This document shows positions 11,401 through 22,334 of a stretch of DNA of 64,000 nt, one piece after another. The notes beneath the pieces are model-generated. The model had not been told where the DNA came from and ran no database searches. It saw nothing but the letters and a program-made list of their open reading frames with translations. The stretch spans positions 31,541,048 to 31,605,047 of the forward strand of contig CM055608.1 of the NCBI GenBank assembly GCA_029379385.1, written 5' to 3'. Position 1 is the first letter of the stretch. Every line of letters starts with the position of its first letter. The position numbers were made by a program, and so were the translations under genes. This stretch comes from Quillaja saponaria. Taxonomy: Eukaryota > Streptophyta > Magnoliopsida > Fabales > Quillajaceae.

Positions 11401-13960
11401 TGACAGAGCAAACAGCCTCAAGGAGGCTGAAAGCTTTATCATATTTGAAAAGGCAGATCCGAAATCCTTTATCTGGGATTGAATTCTCTCGGAAAATGTT
11501 GGAGGGTCTTGAATTGGGATTTGAACAAAGACAGTTTCTGCGTACTAGTGCTCTGTGCCAGTGCCAGCTCAGCAAAATTCTTGATGACTCTGATCTTGGC
11601 AGCATCATTGATGGGTATGATATCCATAATCAGAACATTGCTTCTCCTTTTTGTTTTTATGAATTTTACTGCATAGAAATTCCCCGGTTACAGGAGTTTA
11701 GTGACAGAGTGATTTTTATTTTTTTCCTTATTTTGGTTTGGTTTGGTTTTTCTTTGACACCATATATCCTGTTGGTAAAGATGTTCTTGCAACAAGAACT
11801 AGAATATTAGGAAACTAATCTTTTGGTTTTGGATTAAATGCCTTACTTAGCTGATGTTCTTTCAATGACTAGAGTTGCACAATAAAAAGAGAGAGGGGGG
11901 GGGGGGGGGGGGGGGGGAGAGCGCTCAAATTTAATACTCAACTCAACTAGGCCTTAAAATTCCAAACTAGTTGGAGTCGGCTATATAAATCATTTTCCTC
12001 CATTCGCATCGATCCGAGACAGCGCTCAAATTTAATGTCTTTCAAAAATTGCAATCAGTTTTAGATTACAATTTTAGGGAACAAATCTTTTAGTTCTAGA
12101 TTAAGTATTGTACTTAACTGAAGGTTTCTCAATGACTAGAATTGCACAACATAAAGAAAGGAGGCTCATATTTAGTACATATCAAAAATTTCAAGCAGGT
12201 TCTAGACTCTATAGAGTACATGCTTTTATTAATCAAAAGATGGTTTGGATTTTGGAAGTGGGTTTTATGTCAAATGTGTTAATTGAGACACTGAGCTGAG
12301 TTTGATTCTTGATATTTAAAATCAAAATCCAAGAAGTGGTTTCAGAAGGGGTCTATATATACCCTTATCCTGTTTCTTGCTTACTTCTGATTTACTTATA
12401 CTTCCTTGTTGCTACCAATGCCAACTATCTTATCTTCTCATGGTGTTTGCTAAGTTTCACTGATGACAATTTCACGTTGACCAAGTTCACTTCATTTCCT
12501 GACTTAGCCTGCATCCAGTGTTTGTGAACTTGGAACCTTATTTTTGTAATGATATACAAATGTGATGTAGCTTGAGGACATATATAAGACGTCTTAATGT
12601 AAATTAAAGCCTCTTATTTAAGAGCAACTAGGTTGCACAGACGATTCACATTAGTCTAGTGTGATGGTGTTGATGTCTGTCAATAAACAGCATGGGGATG
12701 GTATAAGATTCTGGAGTAGTTTTTCCAGCCATGTGTTGATAGGGTATACTAAATAATTTTTTAGAAATATGATAATAGAAAAGAAAGAAAAAACTCAAAC
12801 GAGGCTTTCTACTTGGATGCCCATATTCTTATGTTCAAGAAGTTCTTCCAAGGGCATCATGTAGTGTCATGTTGCATAAAGTAACAAACCTATAAGCGTT
12901 TTTTTAGGAGAGGATGAAAAATGAGACAAGAGAAAGTGGAGATGAAGAAAATAGGAGGGAAAATTATAGCTTTCTTTCTACTTGTTTGGGAATGGAAGAA
13001 AGTAGGAGGAGTTAAAATGAAAGGAAATAAATTTATAAGGAGAAAATTACTTAATGCTTTCATCCGACCCACTTAAACTTGTTCCATTAGGAAGGCTAAT
13101 ATTGTAAGGAAGATAAGAAAATAATTTTGTTTTCGGTTGTCATTTCTCCTCGAAACTGTGTTACAAATTGCAACACTAATGCTTTCCTTTTGAACAGCTA
13201 CTTGGATTTGGAAATGGTCGAGTTCACACTGCAGGAGGTATTGATTGCCTCTATCAGTCAAGTCATACTGAAGAGCAGAGGGAATGGTATCCAAATAGTC
13301 AATGATGTCACAGAGGATATTGTGACCCAGACAATTGTATGGCGATAGTCTTCGGCTTCAACAGATCTTAGCTGACTTCTTGTCAATATCCATCTGCTTC
13401 ACACCAGCTGGAGGTGAGATTGTTGTTACAGCACATTTAACCAAAGATCAGATAGGCCAATCTGTTAATCTTGCAAACTTGGAGCTCAGGTAACATTTTC
13501 ATCCCCAAGAGTGACACTTGAAACCTGAGTTATATTGTTCTTTGGCTCTAGTAGATCTGCTGCAGTGTGCTATTGACTTCATTTAGGCACCTTAAATATA
13601 AATGTTGCCTAGATTTTCTGTGCAGTGTCACGTAAAAATTACCCAACTTTTAAGTTAAAGAAACCTGCATTAGTTTGCCTCTGGTTGTTATGTTGTACCA
13701 GAAATCTGCCAAATGCGTTAACTGTTCAATTTATTCATTGGAACAGCATAACGCATGCAGGTGGTGGGGTGCCAGAGACATTGCTGAACCAGATGTTTGG
13801 AAGCGATGGAGATGAATCTGAGGAAGGCATTAGCCTGCTCATATGCAGAAAGCTGTTAAAGCTCATGAATGGAGATGTACGTTATCTAAGAGAAGCAGGC
13901 AAATCAGCTTTTGTCATATCTGTTGAACTTGCAGCTGCTGCCGATAAGCCGAAGGCCTAA
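8418..13960 (+). CDS. PHYA: Phytochrome A (red/far-red photoreceptor), four coding exons, one frameshift
   Basis: Exons are 8418-10473, 10798-11614, 13198-13489 and 13747-13960, all with GT-AG introns. The protein would be about 1125 residues, usual for phyA. In order it has a Ser-rich N-terminal extension (about 1-65), PAS, GAF with the bilin-binding Cys323 in [14 protein letters not shown], two PAS repeats (about 620-870) and a histidine-kinase-related C-terminus. It binds phytochromobilin, acts in the cytosol and nucleus, and mediates very-low-fluence and far-red responses. The usual phospho-acceptor histidine is absent (the segment reads [11 protein letters not shown]), which is normal for phyA. 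One extra A near 13333-13334 breaks exon 3: the frame runs to TAG at 13346-13348, about 1007 residues, losing most of the ATPase-like domain. Deleting that base restores [10 protein letters not shown] and the remaining exons. Confidence 0.96.
11895..11917. repeat. 23-base poly-G tract in PHYA intron 2
   Basis: An uninterrupted run of 23 G follows GAGAGA. It is intronic and follows directly on the shared GTTGCACAATAAAAAGAGAG sequence of the tandem duplication. Such a run is prone to slippage and its true length is uncertain. Confidence 0.8.
11936..12020. mobile_element. 85 bp short insert with 16 bp target-site duplication
   Basis: The 16-mer AGCGCTCAAATTTAAT is present at 11920-11935 and again, identical, at 12021-12036. 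Between the copies lie 85 bases holding ACTCAACTCAACTAGGCC and AACTAGTTGGAGTCGGCTA. I recall that AACTAGTTGGGGTCGGCTA-type words occur widely in plant genomes in short dispersed repeats. The long exact direct repeat suggests retroposition, as for a SINE, although I see no clear poly-A tail. The missing match in the second copy of the intron duplication confirms that this is an insertion. Confidence 0.7.
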
Positions 13961-14854
13961 ACTTTTGTAATAACATGACACACGGTTTGGTCTGTACATT
14001 AGAGAGGACTGGTGCAATAAATTGTAACTCTTGGAATGTTGTTAGAAGTTGTGTACCAAAAAGAAAAGGAAAACAAAATGCAACTTTCATTTTGTTCTTT
14101 TTTTTTTTTTTTTTTTTGCTTTGGTACATCTCTGTAATTTTAACTGTAACATAACATGTAGATATCTTTCTAATAATCTTCACCATTTCTTGTCCCATTT
14201 TTAGATTGCTTTTGGTTAGAGATTAAAAACTTATTTCTTGTGTTTTATTTATCAGTTTAAATTTTTGGGTTGAGTTTTGACATTGTATTATAATTTTTAT
14301 GACCAATTAGTCAATAGTCTCACCTAACATTTATGCATTCTTCATGTTCATATATATATATAAGCGGGGTAAGTGATCTTTTTAATAAACTAACATTAAA
14401 AAATTGAGTTAACAATTAGTTATTATAGTAGTTCAGTCCTTAATGAGAATTTCAAAAAGTTAATTATTTATAAATTTATATTTCTATATATATATATATT
14501 TTATTTTTTATTTTTTTTGAATAGATGAGAAAATATTATATGATTACAAGACAAATAAAAAAAAATGATTTAGATTAAACTTGTACTTTGAGATGACTAA
14601 AACAAACAGAACCAGGCCTCAACGTTTAGGCCTATGAGACCTACAATATTCCTGACTGATGGGCTCTCAGTCTAAACCGCAACGTCAAAAGAAGGAAATT
14701 AAGTAATTTACCCTAGACCCTAGAGCCTGAATTTTCAATCGGCCTTTGTTTTCCATTTTCAACGATTCTCATTCGTCCAGCTTGACTGCTTGAGCAGCAA
14801 GCGTTACAGTTCTCATTGATATTCAACAGTGAGTTCATCCATTGGATGTTAAGC
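13961..14854. other. PHYA 3' region and spacer to the GluRS gene
   Basis: The likely polyadenylation region of PHYA follows the stop, with AATAAATTG at about 14016. A 20-base T run lies at about 14097-14117. The remainder is AT-rich with TATATATA stretches. From about 14690 to 14854 the composition becomes mixed and transcript-like, as expected for the GluRS promoter and leader. No separate gene is seen. Confidence 0.5.
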
Positions 14855-17800
14855 ATGGAGATTAAGCTATTGTCGTTCCCAGAAGATAGCCCGCCGTTTT
14901 CGGTGATAGTGGCTGCAAAGCTTTCAGGAATTCACCGCCGATTGAAGCCTCTCTCCCACCCGATTCCGCTCCCACATTCCTCTTCTCTGATGGGTATACT
15001 TTTAAGTTTTCGTTTATTTAATTTTTCTGTAAGTTATTTGGAAAATCAGCTTAAAAATTTCATCTTTTTCACCGATCGTACAAGTATGCGATAGATTCAT
15101 CTCTGGAAAAAAAAAAAAAAAGTTGAACTGTAGTTAATCTGTAAACTTCTTTGAAGCTCTAAGTTCTAGCTTGGCTCCTTTTGCTAAAGGAGCCTGAAAA
15201 TCAGGCCAGATGTCCAAAGGATGCTAGAAATTAGTTTTTGGGGAATGGGGATGTTTATATAATTGCTGTTGTTTGTACTATTGCTGTATGTATATTGAGA
15301 CATCTGCATACTAACTGAACCTGGTTTATAGGCTACAATTACATGGAGCATATGTACTTCTTCGTTATATTGGTCGAGTTTCCAGTCTTTCCAATTTCTA
15401 CGGGAAAAATGCAATTGAATCTAGCCAGGTGATACTTCTTATCTTACATGCTCTGGCGTGATGGCTATTTTTTATTTCTAATTTCTAGTAGGTAGTCCTT
15501 TTGAGCATTTTTTTTATAATTTCCCTTTTGCTTTTCAGATTGATGAATGGCTAGACTATGCTCCTGAACTTTCTTTGGGTTCTGCATTTGAGAGTGCATG
15601 CAGGTATGTGGATGAGTACTTGGAGAAGCGTACATTTCTGGTGGGTCATTCTTTGTCAATTGCAGATATAGCAATCTGGTCTGGCCTTGCAGGTAGTGTT
15701 GCTGGCCTACCTGTTCATTGTGATATTGTTATGACTTATTCTGGCTACCTTCCTGTGGAAGAACTCATTCAACATGTCCAAGGTTACAGATACCTCGTTA
15801 TGGACTTTTGGGTTATTTCATCGAAAATGTCTCGTCAAAAAACTATTTTCCTTGTATGCCATACTTTTAGTTTTTAGTTGTATCTAGGTAATTAATTATT
15901 TAGTTGTAATCATTGTTATTAAAGGCGCGCCTCAGGCGCGCAAAGGCAAGGCGCAAACCCCCTAGCCTCTGCACCTCTAAAGGCAGGCGCTGACTAGGCT
16001 CACTAGGCGCGCGCCTTTTTCTTGTCTTGAGTTGCCATGAGGCGCACTTAAGGCACTACAAGTTATTTTTTTTGAAAAAACTCATTAGTTTTTCAGTTTC
16101 CTCATAAATAGGAAAAATCAAACATTGGGAAGAGTTATAATAGAAACTGAAAGGTCCCTAAAACATAAAATTAAAAAAAAATTAAAAAAATTTAAAAAAA
16201 CCCAACACAACAGCTGAACCAAAATTCTGATACTAAGCAGTCTGAGTTTCCCTGACCTAAAAACAAAGCATAATTTTAGTGTAAGTATGCCTACTATCTA
16301 TGATATTTTTGAGTTACTAAGTCTTATTCTTCATCTTCTGCTTAGTCTAATCTATGCTATTGTACACAAAAAGCAAAGCATTTGTGTGGCTTAAACTTTA
16401 ACTATCTCTGTACTGTTTTTTACCTGAAAAACAGAGGATACTCAGCAGTAATAATCAGCATTAAACCTTAGCTATCTCTGCCATCTTTAAGAAAGAAGTA
16501 TAAATTCAATTTTTACTTGTTAGCTTAGTGGACTACTTGCTTGACATATTTACTTTACCTAGATCATTTTTATCAACCTTTACTTTCTACTTGCTGGATT
16601 TCTTGCCTATGGATACTTTTTTCTATGTCATAACTTAATGGTGTTAGTTTTTACTTATTGTAAGCTTGGAATTATTGTATGTAGATTTTTTTATGGTGTG
16701 CGCCTAACTTTGCTAAGGCGCGCGCCTTGGCCTTGCGCCTTGCCTCCAAGGACCCCTAGCGCCTAGGTGCGCCTAGAGCCTTTGATAACACTGGTAATCA
16801 TGATGGTGAACTGCATTAATGGCATATCATATTCAGGGAATAGCAAATAATATATTATTTACTCACTTCAAATTGTTGTGTAGCCTTCCAAAATGATTTT
16901 AAGTTATGAAGAAGTAAATAAGAAACTAGAATATGTAAATTTCCAAAATTATTCCAGGAGTTTGAGATTATATGAAAATTCATGTTTTCTAGAGGGAAGG
17001 CAGAAATAAAGTTGTTAGTATCTTGTGGATTTTCCATGGAAGATCTGGACATGGAATGGATTCAGACAAATCAAACAAGTCATAGTAAACAAAGACAGGA
17101 AGAATGGCTAGAAACCTGTAACACTTGGAAATTTTCAGTAAATGCAATGAAGAGTTTAGTTTCAACTATATAGTAATAGTAATAGGTGTTAGATACTTCT
17201 TTAATCAAACAAATTAGAGGTGGTGATTTGATAATGAGATTTTGATTGTTTGTGTGTAAGGTAAGTGGTCTTTGAGTTCTTCCTCTCTCACTCTCTCTTT
17301 TTTTGTCCTCCTCTTTTTCTCTTCTCTGGCACAATTGATGCTACTTACCAGTGTTCCTTAAACTTCTTTCTCCTTGCAACCCCAAACATTTTTCCTTCTT
17401 CTCTACCAGTATTATAAACCTAATCCAAGCTATCTAAATCCTCAAATTTATTAGCCAAAACTTCCTTTTAACTAAGTTCTCACAATTCAGCCCCCTCTTT
17501 GCTATAAACCCCAATTAATTTAAACCTAATTCATCTATTATCCATAACAATAATAATGATAAATTCATCCATTTTTCTGACACAACTTTCTCATACATAT
17601 ATAAAATTCATGAGAATTAGTGATAAATTCCTTAAAAGTGAATGATAATTTTTTATCGTGAATACCAAACTTATCAATCATGTATAAGGAGTTTATTACT
17701 AATTTAATGAATTTATCTGTGTGAGAAAAATGTGTGCATGTAGCATTACTCTATCCATAAACTCCTTTGTGTCAATATGTAAGTTATGTATTCCTAATTC

Positions 17801-20732
17801 TCTGAAGTTGGTAAACTTTCCTCCAGGGTGTTCTTATTTACTCAATGATTACTTCTTTATTACCAGTGTTCATATAAAACTTGGGTATTTTATGCTTTGC
17901 AGGCACTGGTAAGAGATGGGAAAGCTTGAGGAAGTCTAAGAAGTATCAAAATCTTGTACGATGGTTCAATTCGATACTGGCAGAATATAGTGATGCCCTG
18001 AATGAAGTCACTGCAACATATGTTAGCAAAAAAGGTCTGGGAAAGCCAGTGGCAGCTAAGCTGAAGGATCAACCAGTTTCTGTTAATCAATTTAAGAATT
18101 TGAACAGTGATACATCTGAAAAAGGAAAAGCAGGAAATGGGTCTTCACCTGAAGTAGATCTTCCTGATGCTGAGTTTGGAATGGTGCGTTTGCGATTTGC
18201 ACCAGAACCCAGTGGTTATCTTCATATTGGGCACTCAAAAGCAGCTCTGTTGAACCAGTATTTTGCCGAGCGGTACCATGGTCAAATAACTGTACGCTTT
18301 GATGACACAAATCCTGCCAAAGAAAGCAATGAATTTGTGGACAATCTTCTGAAGGATATTGAGACATTGGGTATCAAGTATGAACAAATTACTTATACCT
18401 CGGATTACTTTCCTGAGTTGATGGAAATGGCTGAAAATCTGATTAGCCAGGGTAAAGCATATGTTGATGATACACCACGTGAACAAATGCAGAAAGAAAG
18501 AATGGATGGCATAGAATCAAAGTGTAGAAACAATAGCGTTGAGGAAAATATGAAGTTGTGGAAGGAAATGATTGCAGGATCAGAAAGGGGTCTGCAATGC
18601 TGTATCCGTGGCAAGTTGGATATGCAAGACCCAAACAAATCACTTCGTGATCCAGTCTATTATCGTTGCAATCCAATTCCCCATCATAGGATTGGGTCCA
18701 AATACAAAGTATACCCAACTTATGATTTTGCATGTCCATTTGTTGATGCTATAGAAGGTATAACACATGCACTTCGATCCAGTGAATATCATGATCGCAA
18801 TGCTCAATATCATCGAATTCAAGAGGATATGGGATTAAGAAAGGTTCGCATTTATGAGTTCAGTCGGTTGAACTTGGTATATACACTCCTCAGTAAGCGT
18901 AAGCTTCTGTGGTTTGTTCAAAATGGAAAAGTTGATGGATGGGATGATCCACGTTTTCCAACAGTCCAAGGAATTGTGCGCAGAGGTTTAAAAATTGAAG
19001 CACTGATACAATTTATTGTTGAGCAGGTAGGTGAAGAAGTGTTCTCTAGCATATCAAAGATTGAAACGCTGAGTGCCTTTTCAATGCTGCTTATGTACTT
19101 GAGCTTTGTTCCCACTGTGGGAATACTTATTCCTTTTTCCCCCTAAAAGATGAGCATTACTGTATTACCCACATCCCTGTGATAATACTGATAACTGTTC
19201 CTTATTTTCTTGTTACAGGGTGCATCAAAAAATCTCAATCTAATGGAATGGGACAAACTGTGGAACATTAATAAGAAGATTATTGATCCAGTATGTCCCA
19301 GACATACTGCTGTAATTGCAGAACGAGTCTTGTTTACCCTGAGTGATGGTCCTGAGAAACCAGTTGTCCGCATTATACCTAGACATAAGAAATATGAAGG
19401 TGCTGGAGAAAAGGCTACAACATTCACTAATAGGATATGGATAGACCATGCTGATGCAGAGTCTATCTCCGTAGACGAGGAAGTAACCTTAATGGATTGG
19501 GGAAATGCCATAGTAAAGGCAATAGAGAGGGACCAAGATGGAAATATCACACAGTTGACTGGTGTATTGCATCTTGAAGGATCTGTCAAGACCACCAAGT
19601 TGAAACTTACTTGGCTACCTGAAACAGATGAACTAATTAATCTCACACTGGTGGAGTTTAACTATCTAATTACGAAAAAGAAGGTATGCTTTCGTTACTG
19701 ATGATGTGTTTTAGCATCACGAAATGTAAAATCTTTGTGCCTGGTTTTTGTTGTGTTCCTGCCATGCTTTTGTCTTCACTTTAGTGTTAAAGCTAAACTA
19801 AGGAAAATGGAGTTCAGTTTTTGTGCTGATAGACCCATCTTATGCAGATAATTTTACCATGAAATCGATTCTCCAGGAACTACTTATGCTGAGATGGACT
19901 TGGTAGCCACAGTATTATATTTCTTAAACTAAAATCTTCATTTCTTTTTTGTGTGGTTTCTCCCCTTTTAACTTCCCTGAACTTCCAAATAGACCTGTGA
20001 CACCTATCTGTTTTCCCTAAAAACTTCAGGGATCCAACAAAAACTCCTCCCTAATTTGTCTCCAGGGAGGAGTATGTGTAAACACACCTGTAAGCACCTT
20101 GGTGCTAAGTACATCACAAAATATGAGGTGATTTAGAAATTGAAGTATAACCAATTCCATATGTTTGGTAGATGTGGTCTTGAATTCGGAGTACCAATAA
20201 AAGAACAGTTTTTTGCACTTGTGGATGTTTGTTAACAAACTTGTACTTGTTCTTTCTGTGAGAAGTATGGACCAACTATTAGCTGAAATAATTTTAATTT
20301 GTGTTTTTGTTTTTGTTTCCTTATGCTTCTTTCTTTGTCATTGGAGATCTGCACTGAATGGATCAATAATCCATTATTAGATTCATTACACGTCCTATCT
20401 TTGTTCTCAAACAGCAGTTAGGTGCTATTGGACCCAAATGTCATTTGCTCACATCTTAGTATTATGGTTTTGTAGAATTGACAGTACTCTTGGTGTATAT
20501 TACTTTTTTGCAGCTTGAAGAAGGAGAGGATTTTATTGATGTGCTCAACCCCTGTACTAAAAAGGAGATTGCAGCATATGGGGACTCTAACATGCGAAAT
20601 TTGCAGCGTGGAGAGATACTGCAGCTAGAGAGGAAAGGATATTTTAGATGTGATGTGCCCTACATTAGGCCTTCAAAGCCGGTAGTTTTATTTGCAATCC
20701 CTGACGGCAGGCAGCAGACCTGTATGAAGTAA
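14855..20732 (+). CDS. Cytosolic glutamyl-tRNA synthetase, six exons, one frameshift in exon 1
   Basis: Exons are 14855-14993, 15332-15428, 15539-15692, 17903-19026, 19219-19683 and 20514-20732. The enzyme charges tRNA-Glu with glutamate. After an N-terminal GST-like domain (about 50-150) comes a linker, then the class I catalytic core with HIGH at about 238-241 and the KMSKS-type loop LLSKRKL at about 459-465, and a GlnRS-like beta-barrel anticodon-binding C-terminus. The total of about 732 residues fits the eukaryotic cytosolic type. The start MEIKLLSFPEDSPPFSV matches the plant N-terminus; an ATG three codons upstream (14846) is an alternative. One base appears missing near 14930-14936: the frame changes from KLSGI to PPIEASLPPDSAPTFLFSDG, which is the frame that splices correctly into exon 2. 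Read as given, translation ends early in exon 3. Confidence 0.93.
15914..16793. mobile_element. Non-autonomous hAT-like DNA transposon in GluRS intron 3
   Basis: The 880 bp block is flanked by GTAATCAT at 15906-15913 and 16794-16801, an 8 bp direct repeat as hAT insertions make. The right end, read inward on the minus strand, is CAGTGTTATCAAAGGC. The left end reads CATTGTTATTAAAGGCGC, which shares a few bases with the flanking repeat. Both subterminal zones (15925-16045 and 16695-16780) are packed with GGCGCGCC-like words in opposite orientation, while the centre is ordinary AT-rich DNA with no transposase frame. It was probably mobilised by an enzyme encoded elsewhere. Confidence 0.75.
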
Positions 20733-20869
20733 ACAGTGTTGAATATAATTGTTGTCAATGTGTTATGATATATGAGATAAGAAATTGAGCATCTTCTCCC
20801 CCATCTTTGAGAAGCTTTTCATACTTTAATGTTTGAAGTAAACCGTGTTGAATATCACTGTTGTCAATT
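20725..20869. repeat. Direct repeat pair over the GluRS stop codon
   Basis: TGAAGTAAACAGTGTTGAAT at 20725 recurs as TGAAGTAAACCGTGTTGAAT at 20834, each followed by a TTGTTGTCAAT/CTGTTGTCAAT match. The two copies of about 36 bases are 109 bases apart. The first contains the GluRS stop codon, so the second is a non-coding copy of the gene's end within its 3' untranslated region. Confidence 0.7.
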
Positions 20870-22334
20870 TTTATGAATCATCCACATGTTCTGATGCATC
20901 ACTTTTCAGTTACTGTCCTATTATGTTTGGGTGCCTAAAAGATGAAGATGGAGTATAAAAGTTGCTTAATCTAATCGTACTATTCACTTCCATCTTGAAT
21001 CTGCTGCTGCTCCTGTTGACAGCAATATGTTTCTTCCTTGATTTTTGTTCTGTCATCCATGATGTATAAAATTATTTTTTTATGCGAATATTTTTAGGTA
21101 TTATTTATCTTACTACAGTTCATCTTTTGTTCACACGTGATATTACTTTCACTATCTTCCAAATGGCTTTTAGAATTTGAAGTTTCAAAAGCCAGAGATG
21201 CTTAAAGAACCCCTACCCCAAAAGCAGCTCGTGCACGTCATTCATCTTACTGTTGCTATTTGTACCAGGCAGCTACGTCATTCATCATGAAAAGATAATG
21301 AAAACCATTCTAGCTACTTTCAATCTCTGTGTTCCAGTTATGCCATTTTTTATTTCCAGTAATTCTTTCTCAAATGAAGATTCTGAAGCCAATGCACAAG
21401 CATCATTGTGAACATCACGGTTGGCTTGGCGTCATCACCACGACACAATTCCTAGCTTTGGTTGTTTATAAGCTAAACCATGTCATTAGTCCTCTTGACT
21501 AGCAATTGGAAGAGTCACTTTCACTTCAAACTTTTCGGCACGAAAGCTTAAGAGATTGAGATGTTTCATACCCACGCGAGAAATGGGATAAAAGAATAGG
21601 AAATACTAAATAATGTCGATGTGTGGTACTATATAATCAAAGAATTGGTCCATACTTGGAGGCTGGTTTTGTTAAGAATAAATACTTAAAGGAAGAAGCC
21701 AAACCAAAAGGAATCTTGCACAGTTGCATTAAGTCATAAGGATATAAACTCACCAGCTCCACAGCTAATGTTTCTAATTAAGATAAGATATAAAACTAAT
21801 GTTTGTTTTGGGGATTGCTACGTGGCATTTCGAGCACGAAAGCTTCTTTCACATAGGATATGTTTTATGTGAACTCTCACATAGGATAGGTTTCATGTGT
21901 ACTCTCACATAAGATGGGCTTCATTTTTTGTTTACCCTTCTCATGTTGCTATAATATGAAAATGGACAACCTTTCATGGTATTTAAGGCTTAAACGACAA
22001 CATGGATAATGAAAAAATTATATTAACTATGAAGGGATTAATACAAAAAAAGGAGAGAGAAAAAATGCTTCAATTGTGTCTTAAACACTTGAAAGGGATT
22101 GAGTCATTGAACAATTGCAGCCACAAATTTACCAAAGAAATGAAGAAACTAAGGATCATAAATCAAAGAAATTACAAATAAGGAAGAACCTTGTATTTAT
22201 GTGTTACAACAAAATGAAATTCAAATGTCCACCATTAAGTGATCTTATTTATGAATTACAACAACATGAACTGTAAAATAACACAAAGAATTAAAATAAA
22301 AAGCACCCAATGTTTGAAATCATGTAAACCTATT
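20870..22334. other. Spacer between GluRS and the germin-like gene
   Basis: The stretch contains the 3' ends of two convergent genes and no credible coding frame. A 28 bp repeat lies at 21850-21922. The last 300 bases before 22335 would be the 3' untranslated region of the germin-like gene on the minus strand. Confidence 0.5.
21850..21922. repeat. 28 bp tandem repeat, about 2.6 copies
   Basis: Units start at 21850, 21878 and 21906 with CACATAGGATATGTTTTATG, CACATAGGATAGGTTTCATG and CACATAAGATGGGCTTCAT. The period is exactly 28 bases between the first two and between the second and third. It lies in the spacer between two convergent genes. Confidence 0.8.

Larger units (their letters stand above)
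11811..12220. repeat. Tandem duplication in PHYA intron 2, first copy interrupted
   Basis: The segment starting AATCTTTTGGTTTTGGATTA at about 11817 is matched from about 12082 by AATCTTTTAGTTCTAGATTA. The match continues through CAATGACTAGAGTTGCACAA against CAATGACTAGAATTGCACAA, and then through a Ca-rich tail ending in GTTTTAGA/GTTCTAGA. Copy one is 11811-11935 plus 12037-12075; copy two is about 12076-12220. An 85 bp insert with its target duplication splits copy one, so the duplication is older than the insertion. Confidence 0.7.

Noticed and set aside
11895..11917. G23 tract considered as a G-quadruplex regulatory element of PHYA
   Set aside because: A pure homopolymer in an intron is more simply slippage, and the second copy of the intron duplication does not share it.
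15922..16050. GGCGCGCC-rich stretch considered as a CpG island or promoter
   Set aside because: It is one end of an insertion with matching opposite-strand words at the other end and an 8 bp flanking repeat, so it belongs to the hAT-like element.
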